Shown: positions 21,420 through 31,941 of the stretch, one piece after another | Layout: each line of letters opens with the position of its first letter | How positions within the stretch are numbered: the stretch's first letter is position 1 | Origin: Sistotremastrum niveocremeum HHB9708 | Taxonomy: Eukaryota > Basidiomycota > Agaricomycetes > Sistotremastrales > Sistotremastraceae | Length of the DNA stretch: 64,000 nt | Assembly: GCA_001630475.1 (NCBI GenBank) | Contig: KV419407.1 | Coordinates: 372,001 to 436,000 of the forward strand | Direction: 5' to 3' | Program-made: the position numbers and the translations under genes | The notes under the pieces: model-generated | The model's input: the letters and a program-made list of their open reading frames with translations, nothing else | The model's database searches: none | Told to the model about the DNA's origin: nothing

Positions 21420-21592
21420 TGGGAACAAAGACGGGAACAAGGAGATGAACAAGGCGGTGACGCGTGACGTAACACTCTGCGTCGAGCCTTGTTTCTTTTT
21501 ATGGCGACAAGAAATGCAGTGGCACAAGGCAACTCAATATATGGGGTTGATAGCCTCTGGGACAATACCGCTCTTCCTCTCGAACCCCCACC

Positions 21593-23785
21593 ATGATAGA
21601 TAAAGGCTCTCAGCAATACCGCAAGTTTCAGAAAACTGGAAATACCAAAGTCGTGCTCGATACCCCATGGTTGGGCATACCTCGCCCACCTCATCAGCTT
21701 TCACAGAGCCACACTGCCCAGCCGCCACTGCCACCACTCAATCAACCTCCTCCACCGACCAAGCGCGTCCAGAATCAGTTGGACAAGTCACCACCAGCAC
21801 CCAAGGTCAAGGTGACTGTCACTGTGCCTTCCAAACGTGAGGTCCGCTCCAATACACCTTCGCCGACGGAATGGATCTCGTATGGCATAGAACGAGACAT
21901 TTCCGTCGGACCACCCAGTCGTCCCGCGACTTTTCTTGAACAAATATCTCAAAGTTCACATATCGACCCCTCACCTCGTCAACGCCCAAAGGATACACCG
22001 TTTACCTCCATTCCACCCTATAGAAGAGCTGGGGCTTCTAGTACCCTTGGTCTGACCATTGGTGCCCCCAAAGCATCCTCTCAGTCAACTTCGACTGCCA
22101 GAGGTTCTTCCTCTTCGTCCAGATCTAAACCGGCAGTGGATCTGTCTACAATAATAGAACTCACAACCCAATCCGAGATTCCATTGCCTCCCGAAGCATA
22201 TCTTTCGGACGAGACATCCGACTCTTTCTCTGACTCGGACGATGAAACCACCGTCGAGGCCCCTTCTACGTCTCCCCAGCCCGAACCCGAGATAACACTT
22301 GGCGAAGGATGGGATCCCGAGATTTTTGACGTCGAGGATACCTACGAGAAAAACGAATCAGATAACAGCGACGAAGAAGATGATTACTTGGGGGAAAACT
22401 ATGAGGGTCTTGTGGAAAGCTACCTCGACTTTGTCAAGGCCCCTCAAAGCCCTCATGAGACCCTTCCCATCTTTCGGCCAACGGGACCCTTCGCAGATAC
22501 TATGGGCAAGACGATCGAGAATGTTCGCGTTCTCAAAACTCTCTCAGGTCTGCCCTCGCGTTGATCATTCCTGCTGCATACTGACGTGAAAGTGACAGAG
22601 GGAGCTGAATGCCGAGGTTTTATCAAGCGAGGCGTTTTGGACGGAAAAGAAATCACATATATAAGTAAAGAGTCAGTGACCTCATTGGTAGTATAACCGC
22701 CTGCTGACCCGTATCACAGATGGCCCATTTTTGGTGGTTGGAGAGGTTTCTATGCTGAACTAGCTCTCTATGTTTCGCACCTAAAGGAGCTTCAGGGTGA
22801 CTGCATTCCCCGAGTGATCGGTGTCTTCGTGACTGCAGTTGCCGTCAGCGTTGCTTTCGAGCTTCCTCATGCCAGGTCATGGTTCGAAGCACATCCTCGC
22901 ATGTCTCCGGAGTTGAAGGAGAAAGTCGTACAGGCCTACACCAAGATCCACGCCAAAGGGGTTATACATAATGACGTCGAGCGAAGACACATCCTCATCG
23001 GCGAAGATGGCCGCGTCGTCCTGATTGACTTTAATCTTGCCGCTTCTGTACATCCTGTACCAGAGGTTGAGCTCGAGCGTTGTCGTGTCAGTGACCTTGC
23101 TCGCGAACTTCGAAAAGTGAAAGTCAAGCTCAGATGTCCCGGCGCTATTGAAAGGGAACAGGCTCGCGTTACATTGACGGAGGAACGCGTAAGGATCTAT
23201 CACGCCGCAAAACTTCGCCGACGTCGCGGTGAGACTGTGGTCCTTCCTCCGAATCCTTTGAAGGATGCAGGCATGGTAGCAGAACAACAATTCGAAGCGG
23301 ATCTGTCTCGATGGCTGACTGAACATGACGCGCCTCCTGAAACCGCGATGCGTCGTTACTGGGTCCCAAGTGACGTTGAAGTCGAACGAGGGATTAAAAT
23401 TCCTCCGCCAATGTCTCCCGAGCTTCTGGAACGATTCAGGCTCGAAACCATCGCTCCAGACCCCAATTTTGTGCCTTTCATGGAGCCATCTCTGGCGGGA
23501 TTCGCAGCCGCACAGGAAGCAAACCGTTTGAAGCGGAAACGTGAGGAGGAAGACACGGGTGATGCTGAACGTGCTTCACTCAGCTCCACCTCGGGATTCA
23601 TGTCAGGTCCTTTGCGCGTCTTAGGAAAGGTCGCCACTGCAATGAATCCAATCTCTTGGATAGCGTGGGCGACTGGCACAAGTCGAAACCCCACAGAGGA
23701 GGAACCTCGTCCAACTCCAAACAAGCGGACTCGTCTCACCACTTTGATGGATCGAGTCAAGCCAGCCAATATATCTGAAGAATAA
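21593..23785 (+). CDS. Atypical protein-kinase-like protein with disordered N-terminus
   Basis: About 700 residues in three exons. The first 320 residues are Pro/Ser-rich and then acidic (DETSDSFSDSDDETTVEA), with no domain. A compact kinase-like fold follows. The segment after the first intron (GFIKRGVLDGKEITYI) gives a possible beta-3 lysine region. FYAELALYVSHLKELQGDCI fits the C-helix, and GVIHNDVERRHILI carries the catalytic Asp of the HRD motif as HND. VVLIDFNLA carries the metal-binding Asp as DFN in place of DFG. This HND/DFN pattern is usual in small fungal kinase-like proteins related to RIO and aminoglycoside kinases. A basic C-terminal region has KRKREEED, which could be a nuclear signal. 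The substrate is unknown. TAA at 23783-23785. Confidence 0.75.
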
Positions 23786-24033
23786 GTTATTATTATCATC
23801 CTTGCTATCACGTTTCCCCGCTCTTGCTATAGTCCGCATCGCTGTCGACAGGCTCTCAGCTATATCCCCCCTCGTAGTATACATACAGTTTTCGGCGTTC
23901 GTGTAACATTTGTATCGTGATAAACGTATTATTTTCATTAAACATGACTAATGCGTATCGAATCTCTTAATATCGTAACTTTTTACAGTCCTTTCAGTGT
24001 TCGACATCACTAAAGTCCATTAGCCCCGACTCG

Positions 24034-25088
24034 TTAGTTATCCGCCTGAGAGGGGAATGCGAAGTCGAAAACTGCTACACCCGCAATAGTAGTGTCATCC
24101 GAGACAGCGGTACCATTGGTAGTGACTACGCCGTATACGGTGCCCTGAAGGCCAGTGGGCAACAGGGCCGTAGCGTTCGTAATGGGCACAAAGGTAGTGT
24201 TAAGCCCGGCGAAGAGAGCGAGAAAAGTGGGTGCTGTGGTGGTGCTGTTGAATGTCAGATGAATAGTTGAGCCCGGGGCCGGAGCAGCTTCAACGACGGC
24301 GAGAGAAGGGAATGCCTTGACAGGAAGGACGGGGTTGGTGGCGGGGCAGCTGACGATGAATCCGGAAGCCAACGTGAAGACCTGGTCGAACGTGAGTGGA
24401 GTGTCGAATGCACGGGACCATGGCTCGAGTTTCAAGACAGCCGAATGAATCCACGCGTTTTGACGAGCTCTGGTGTGAATACATTAGGGATGACGTTCAG
24501 TGAGAAAACTAATGCAACGAACTCGGTTGTGAGAATAGACCCGGCGGCAGTAAGATGGGCCTTGTCTGACAAGAACTGCGCAGCACCTAGGTATGCCGAA
24601 ACACCGCCATTTTCAAGAATAGAGGCCAATGCGACGAAACTGTTGGGATCGGTGAAAGGGCTGTACATTAAATCGAACCAGAGTCAGTGACGCGTGAGAA
24701 GGTTCATGGACTGATCGTACAAAGAATAGTTGCAGGCAGCGGTGGCATCTGGTCCGAGAGCTTCAGTGAGGAACTGCACATGAGTAGCCTCATGTTCGGC
24801 GATCTGTTCGAAACGACCACGAGTGAATGCGGGAAGCCCGGCTTTGACAAAGGCATCCTGATCGAATTCGCTAAGGCCCAAAGTGTAGAACGCGTTCTCA
24901 AGATGCTCAAGGGTGAGAGCAAAGTTGAGGATCTGTGTCTCGTCTGCGACAACGTCAGCGGGGTGTTTACATGTTGAACTCGACGACGTACTCAAGACGG
25001 GGTCTGCAGCGCGTTTGCGGAGGCCTCGGGTAGGACGAGCAGTGGCTACTGCGAAGAGACTGAAAAGGGTCGTAAATCTCCAGAACAT
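24034..25088 (-). CDS. rds1: Rds1-like secreted ferritin-fold protein
   Basis: A member of the fungal Rds1 family, named for a fission-yeast stress- and starvation-responsive gene; the fold is a ferritin-like four-helix bundle. About 315 residues, three exons. The signal peptide is [17 protein letters not shown], and a Kex2-like RKR site lies soon after. Ferritin-type ligands are visible in [16 protein letters not shown] (Glu and His) and in [15 protein letters not shown] (E-x-x-H). The second intron joins ILTTE to [20 protein letters not shown]-terminal beta-rich domain ([17 protein letters not shown]) carries several N-glycosylation sites. It ends [10 protein letters not shown]. Catalytic activity is not established for the family. 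A TATAAAAGG word lies 54 nt upstream of the ATG. Confidence 0.9.
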
Positions 25089-25141
25089 GGCGGTTGGGGG
25101 ATGAATCGGACTGGAGTGAGAAATGAGTTGAACATGGGCGG

Positions 25142-25150
25142 CCTTTTATA
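25142..25150 (-). promoter_or_regulatory. TATA box of the Rds1-like gene
   Basis: TATAAAAGG on the minus strand, 54 nt upstream of the ATG at 25088. A GC-rich word (GGGCGGGGC on the plus strand) lies at 25182-25190. Strong TATA boxes are uncommon upstream of the other genes here and suit an inducible, stress-type gene. Confidence 0.6.
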
Positions 25151-25714
25151 TTTGTTCATTGTAGGAAGAAACCGAAAGACAGGGCGGGGCAAACGTTCCA
25201 ACAGGGTCTGCGGCGGTGATCGAAAACAATGCTATAGCGAAGCGAGATGAAAGTAGTGACACTTCCAACCTTCCACGAGCAGATCCAGGCGTGTTCATCA
25301 TTGCAAAACGTTTGTTGTGGTTGTCCTTAGCCAGATTCGAACTCGAGTTCCAGGCTGGACATAAAGGCTTCGACATCGCCCAACAGGAAAGAACAGACAA
25401 GACGGGTATTGTTGTATCTATTTCTGTCACAAACGGTGATGGGGCGGACACCGCAGCCGTAAATCACACGAAATTCATCCATCTATAGTCGCCGTGAGTG
25501 GACAATGACGGATCAGGAACAAGCCCGAATGCAGTCGCTCACACCACAAAGGAGCCAGGTGACGACAGCAGACACGAGGGTGATGGTGAGACGTCCAGCG
25601 AGTCAGCTGAGGTCCAGGTGGAGGTGAGGTCAACAGCCACCGCGCACTCGAGTTCCCTACAAGGAAAATCAAAAGGGCGGATTTATCGGGTGATACCACC
25701 GACCTTCTTCAAAA
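25151..25714. other. Divergent promoter region Rds1-like / IPI1
   Basis: About 560 nt. Two minus-strand and two plus-strand open frames under 105 codons are present without family match or good start context. Nothing else is visible. Confidence 0.45.
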
Positions 25715-28297
25715 ATGCCGAAAGCCACAAAGAAAAAGAAAGAAAAGGCCGCTGACTTTACGGTCTGACTCTCTTCTATCTTTGGCTGGGTTCGTCTGAC
25801 TCTCTTTCAGAAAGCTAAATTGAAGATCGGAAAGGGAAAGAAAGCCGCCTCGAACTCAGTGGACACTTCATTCAAAGCACGTTGTACGCCCCCTCGTATT
25901 GCATGTCGTCTTGGACGTATCTGATTGCCGCTCAGCTATTGCCGTACCGTCACAGAACAGCCTCACCAAGAACAACGATGACACTCCTACAACGAAGCGA
26001 AATCTGAGCGTTGCAGACTTACTTCTTCACCTGAAGCATCACAATGCGACCACTCGAAAAGGTGCGCATGCTCTCGCTCTATATATCTCTTTCTGACCAA
26101 GTATCAGACGCTATATTGGGCCTCAGGGAGATTTTGGAAGCTTATCCTCACCTCGTGCCCTCTGAACTCGCTAATATCCTGAGTGTGTCAGTGAGACTTG
26201 TCGTCGATGAAGATGCCTCGGTTCGACGTACCCTCATCGCATTCTACGCTCACCTCCTTCCAAACGTTCCTTCTTCTCTTCTTGTCCCACACATTCCTCT
26301 ACTCCTACTGTTCACCACTTCAGCCCAAAGCCATATATTTCCCGAAATCCGAGTGGATGCGGTCAAATTAGTCGATATTCTCCTCGATATTGCACCAGAT
26401 GCCGTGTGTAAAGGATGGGAGTCTGTTGTCGGGCCGAATTCTTCTGCACTGAGTGGGACAGAGGGACATGCTGGTCAAAGGGTACTCGATGGCTGTCTTG
26501 GATTACTGAGCGTCGGCGAGCGAAAGGGACAACAAGTCAATGCTGGTACGCGGTTAACCTTCGTGTCTATTCTTTTCTGACGTCTCTATAGACAAAATGG
26601 TTCCGACTTCAGGGATCAGTCTGGCGTCCACTTCCAAGCTGTCCGTCCTTACTTCCCTATCCACTTTTCTCCGCCATGCTCTCCAGAGGCCCGACACGTA
26701 TGGGTCCTCAGACTCAACGGACATCCCCACTTGGTACTTTGCCTCTTCTTTCTCATCACAGAGGGATTTCCGAAGCTTCCTGCGACTTGTTCGGCCATCC
26801 AACCAGAGCCGGAAGAACACGGAAGCAGACTTTATTTGGCAGGAACGAATTGTAGCCGAAGAACCCGCAGAAGACTTCTGTTCTTTCTTCTCTTTGGCGA
26901 AGGCAACTACGATAAACTGGTCGATCGCTGATATTTCCGTCGGGCAAGTCGAGAACGAATCACTGGGTGAGTCAGGCCCCAGTGGGCACCCAGCGACCGA
27001 GCTCGCCTATAGACTTCAACCACTTCTCACGTCGACGCTGCTCGACTGTGCCCCTGTGGTCTTTGCCCCGAGTCATTCCTCACCTCCGGAGACAGAGCTA
27101 AACCTGATCCTCAACAGTGCCCGGATCGTTCAGGCACTTTACTCGGCAGTCTTTGAGAACTGTGTGCCGGGCGATGTGAGACTTCGGCAAGGGAGCGAGG
27201 AGCTCTTATCGTATATTGGCTATATGTCACCCTATTTCCCCTTTGGCGATAATGCGTTCGATCGAAGAGATATCAAGGTACAAATGAGCCATTTACAGGG
27301 ACTTCCTCCTTTGGCGATTCTGACGCCTGTTTTAGGTCGAGCTTATCTTTCAGGAACTAAACGTCATATACTGCGAGCTCGTGTCCTTATTACTGTTGGG
27401 CGATGAAGAATCGTCGAAAAAGGACCAGAAGGGGAACCGAAAAGGCAAAAGGGCAGAAGATGCTCTGGATGCTCATGTGACGCGGGCCGCGGAATTTGTG
27501 CTACAGTGGCTTGAAGTCGAAGTACGCTCTAAATTAGATCTAGTGATCGATGCTGACTGCTGCTGCTGCAGACGGTGGGGACGCCTTCTAGGATGTCGCT
27601 GACAGGCACGGCATATATGTCTCTCTTGCCCACGCTGTGGTCTTTATTGGGTAGTGGCCGTCTCGAATCGAGCAGCAGGATCTCGAAAACGGTCTCCGAT
27701 TCGATCTTGCGGGCCGTGGTGAAACAATCGAGTAAAGCCTCGGCGTCTTCGGCAGTGAAAAGGGTGTCGATCCAATTCATTGCGCACATCTTGCTGGTAA
27801 GATTGGGTTGTACTACTCTTATGGTCAACTTACGAAATATGTATCAGCTGCAGACGATCCAGGGACGTCGCAAACACGAGAAGGAGAACGTAAACATATG
27901 GCAAGAATGGATTCTCGGTCTCCCTCGTGTCCTCTGGGAGCTCGGATCTAACAATGCTGCGTTGACTGAAACTATTCTTCTGCTGATTCTGCGCCTGTTT
28001 CAGCGAAGGAGTGTTCATTTAAGTGGAGAAGTAAGCCAATGTCTTGTTTGATCGGTGGTTGGATTGTTCACAGGTAGTTTCTAGGTGATTGATCAACTGT
28101 GTGCAAGGCTAGTGCCGTACTTTACGATACAACATCCGACGCGGGGATCACTGCCCGGCCCGTTTTGGAAATTGTCCGCTTCGACAGGAGGAGAGGCTAA
28201 ACGGCTGGTGCTCCACGTTGCTAAGGTCTTACTTCTTTGTGCAAGCGCAGAGCCGAAAGAAGCTCTTGGGCACGCGATCAGAACTGCGCAGAACTGA
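25715..28297 (+). CDS. IPI1: Pre-rRNA processing protein Ipi1 (TEX10 family)
   Basis: A subunit of the Rix1/PELP1-TEX10-WDR18 complex, which acts on 60S pre-ribosomes in the nucleus. About 730 residues in about eight exons. The start MPKATKKKKEKAADFT is followed by KAKLKIGKGKKAASNSVDTS across the first intron, the basic N-terminus typical of Ipi1. The conserved Ipi1 block follows: LLLHLKHHNATTRK, DAILGLREILEAYPHLVPSE, DEDASVRRTLIAFYAHLLPN. The rest is a HEAT/ARM-like alpha solenoid with low sequence conservation (TELAYRLQPLLTSTLLDCAP, ARIVQALYSAVFENCVPG). A lysine-rich loop (KKDQKGNRKGKRAED) lies near residue 540. It ends ALGHAIRTAQN, TGA at 28295-28297. The exon joins in the last third are approximate. 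Confidence 0.88.
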
Positions 28298-28862
28298 TGG
28301 GCGGTGACAGCGCTTGGGACCCACGACGAGCTCGAGCTGACCAAAAGCAGGACAAGATAGGCAGCGTTGGGATGTCTGTTATCGGTCCCTGGCTTGGTTG
28401 TGCGAATACGGGACGGGAAGAGACGGGAACCGGTACGCGGGAGATAGAGACTGTTCCTGGATGACTAGGCTCGACGAAGAGACAGGGCCAGGTCGGCGCC
28501 ACTTCTTTGATAGGGAGGTAGCGCGTGGAAAGGCACCTCGGATATCTTTGCACCGGTCCAGTTTCAGCGTTCAGAGCAAAAGCTGAGGACGTTCAGAGTC
28601 GCAGAGCAGTGTCCATAGCAGCGTATATGCGTCGTATATGCGCATAGATATCATATCGATGGAGTGTCTCCACTGCACGGATGCGGCAAGTGGACCCGGC
28701 CACGGAAGGAAATGTTCACCCGCTCGGTTATCGCGCTAAATGAATCGAGCGGAGTTTCATAATCCTGTGCCCCGGCTGAGCGCTTCTCGACTCCTTTATC
28801 TACTCCCAAGCTTGCGAATATGAACTTCACTCTCCTCTCTACCCCCCTCTCGACTCCCCGCC
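28298..28862. promoter_or_regulatory. Upstream region of the amino-acid permease
   Basis: A 565-nt gap. A near-tandem 11-bp word (CGTATATGCGT then CGTATATGCGC) sits at 28622-28643. TTATC (reverse GATAA) occurs at 28728-28732 and 28796-28800, the latter 62 nt from the ATG, compatible with nitrogen control by a GATA factor. This is inference. Plus- and minus-strand open frames in the first 300 nt look like chance. Confidence 0.4.
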
Positions 28863-31060
28863 ATGTCGCAAGAGTTTGGTTACGAGAAAAAGGCTGACTC
28901 GGCTGAGCTCAAGCAAGAGAATGGCGTCTACGAAGCCGACTCCTTTGTTCCCGAGGGCACCCTCCACCGTCAGCTCAAGAACAGGCATATTGCCATGATC
29001 AGTATCGGCGGTGTCATTGGTACTGGTCTCTTCTTGGGTACTGGTGGTGCCCTTCAGCAGGGCGGTCCTGTTGGTCTGCTCTTGGGTTACGGTGTACGTC
29101 ATTGTTTCTCCACATGTCTGATCCTCAACTCACCCTATCGCAGATCATGGGAGTAAGCGCCTTCAGCTTCCTGCAATTTTTTGGCCCTAAGCACGAATAT
29201 TCTAGACAATTACTTACGCCGTCATGGTTTCTCTTGGTGAAATGATCTCGTACCTTCCCATTCCTGGTGGCCACATTAAACTTGCCGACCGTTTCGTGGA
29301 CCCTGCTCTCTCATTCACCATGGGTTGGAATTACTGGTACAACTGGACGATCATTCTCCCCGCCGAACTCTCTGCTGCCGCGACCCTGGTGAGCTACTGG
29401 ACCCACAACGACATCAACCCCGCTGTTTGGATTTCCATCTGCTGGGTGGTTGTCGTCACCATCAACATGCTCGGAGCTGGTTCGTATATTTTCGTGAAGC
29501 TACAAACCTCAATGACTGAAATGTGATGGCGCAGGTGCTTATGGTGAATGTGAATTCATTTTCGCGTCCATCAAAGTCATCACTATCACCGGTCTTATCG
29601 TGAGATACTATGACGCGACTTTTTGATATATACTAACGCGTTTCAGATCCTCGGCATTGTCATTGACCTCGGAGGTGGTCCCAATCACGACCGTCTTGGT
29701 TTCCGTTTCTGGAAACACCCAGGTCCTTTCACTCAGTTCAATGGTATCGGCGGCTCTGAGGGACGTTTCCTTGGTTGGTGGGCTGTCATGGTACTTACTC
29801 TCTGCACTCTGCGTATTCTTCTTGTCTGAATCTCGGTTTAGACTCAGGCTGCTTTCTCCTACATCGGAACGGAGATTGTCGCCATCGCTGCTGGCGAGGC
29901 TAAGAATCCCAGTGCGTGTAATTGGGCGTGTGTACGTCTTAACGACTGACCTGTTCTCTAGGGAAAAACATCCCCAAGGCTATCAAGCGAGTGTACATCC
30001 GTATCCTTCTCTTCTATATCTTGGGAACCTTCGTAATCGGTCTTCTTGTTGCATCCAACGATCCTGCTCTTTCCCTGGGACACGGAACAGCTGCTGCTTC
30101 TCCCTTCGTCATTGCGTGCGTCGTTTTTTCAACAATTAGTGTGACTCGAGCTGAGATTTGGCCATCTCTTCCAGTATCAGAAATGCCGGAATTAAGGGAT
30201 TGCCTTCCGTTATCAACGCTGCCCTTATCACCTCTGCTTGGTCTGCTGCCTCCAGTGATGTGTTCACTAGTTCCCGCGCAATTTGTTTGTGGCTCTCATA
30301 TTTCGGGTCTTGCTCTCAATACTAACATACCTCAGACGGTCTTGCCCTCACTGGAGCCGCTCCTAGAATTTTCACTCGTACCTCAAAGAGTGGATTGCCT
30401 TACGTTGCTGTCATCTTCTGTTCTCTGTTTGCTGGCCTCGCCTACATGTCCGTTAGCTCCGGTTCCAACAAAGTCTTCGGCTGGTTCGTCAACCTGGTAC
30501 GCGTCTTGTTTTCTTTCCACTTCTCCTTTGAGTTTTAACAATTCTTTCAGACTTCCATTGCTGGATTGATGACCTGGTTCGGTATCTCCGTCACCTATAT
30601 CAGATTCCACGCCGCCTGCAAGGCTCAAGGACTCGACCGCCGAACATTGCCATTCTACAGCAGACTGCAGCCTTACGCCGCTTGGTATGCCGCTATTTCT
30701 ACTGTTGTCGTTTGTTTCGTAAGTCGCTCTGTAAAGTCAGGTCTGAGTAATGTACTCACATTTTTGCAGTTCTCGGGTTTCAGCGTCTTCTTGAAAGATT
30801 CATGGGACACTGCTACTTTCGTTACAAACTACCTCAGTTTCATCCTCTTTTTCGTGCTGTACATTGCCGCGAAGCTGTGGTTCCGCAAGCCTATCATTCC
30901 TGCCGCCGAAGTCGATCTTCACTCAGGTATTGCTGAGATTGAAGCCTCTACCTATGACGACCCCCCTCCCCGCAACGGACTTGAAAAGTTCTGGGCATGG
31001 CTGGTGAGTTTCTGTTCATATCCCACTCCCATTCTCGCGCTAAGACCATTTTAGATGTAA
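28863..31060 (+). CDS. Amino-acid permease (yeast AAT family, APC superfamily)
   Basis: A plasma-membrane proton-coupled amino-acid importer, about 560 residues and 12 helices. Conserved fungal AAT motifs: LKNRHIAMISIGGVIGTGLF, IMGTITYAVMVSLGEMISYL, GGHIKLADRFVDPALSF, GWNYWYNW, AFSYIGTEIVAIAAGEAKNP and SSDLYTSSRALYGLA. Substrate range cannot be read from sequence. The gene has about ten introns. The residues IMG in the second motif sit alone on a 9-nt exon (29144-29152) between GYG and TITYAV. The final coding exon is only ATG plus TAA (31055-31060), after a 51-nt intron (31004-31054). Without that last splice the protein would gain 16 or so other residues. Start ATG 28863, MSQEFGYEKKADSAELKQEN. 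Confidence 0.95.
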
Positions 31061-31941
31061 ATTTATGCCATTAATGTTCGCACGATTTTTCTGGAATGTT
31101 GTTGATCTCGTTGTAAATATAATGATTTTGTGTAATGGAATTTTTGGCCAGGGCAACGAAATGCTTGTGTCATTGGTTGAGAAGAGGGTGTTTTCTGTTG
31201 TGAAGTTCGATTTGAAGATGTCCCGTCCCCTCATCTGGGGTTGACGAGAAGATCTGAAAGTGCATCTTGCGGATGGAAGACATAACGCCGGCGTGGGAGA
31301 AATATGACGATTTTATTAGCCGAGCCCTCTCCGGCGGCTAAATATGTCACCGGACCGGGCAAGCGACGGTAAACCCTCCCCAAATTCTTCGCATAGGGAC
31401 CTACGATGACCACGATACTCATGGAAGACGGTGCTAGTATACGGCAAGATCAGAAGATAATCTAGTTTCTGGAACTTTTCGTGCTTGGTGCCAGGGATGC
31501 GCATCAAGGATACATGATCCGAGATGATAACCCCAAGCGGAGGTAAAGGAAAATAAGGGATTGGATGTAAAATGAATGAAATTAAAGGCGCGAGAAGAGA
31601 CACCAGATTTTATGGTACGTAGTGAGAGGCAGTCTGGAGACGAAAAACGGCTCGTGTGAGTGCGATCAGAGAAGAGAAGGCTGAGTCTGTTCATGCAGCG
31701 ACGGATGTTCGGGGACGGAAAGAGCCGAACGGAGAAGCAGCCGGACGGAGCGGGTGGGAGAGAACCCCTGTAAGAGCCGGCTTGCGAGCGCGGGCGGGTT
31801 GTATAGAGCCAAAGCCGAAGGATATCCGATCACCAAATTTTCAGGGGACCTGATATAATTTTACCGAGGGCTCATAATTTGGTTGTACCGACGATATTTC
31901 TCCCAGGTTTCCCTGGACCAGCACCACCCACATTGACGACG
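31061..31941. other. Intergenic, 881 nt
   Basis: 3' flank of the permease and 5' region of the Rho exchange factor. The minus strand has three overlapping open frames of 60-95 codons without family match. No repeat or RNA gene is visible. Confidence 0.4.
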
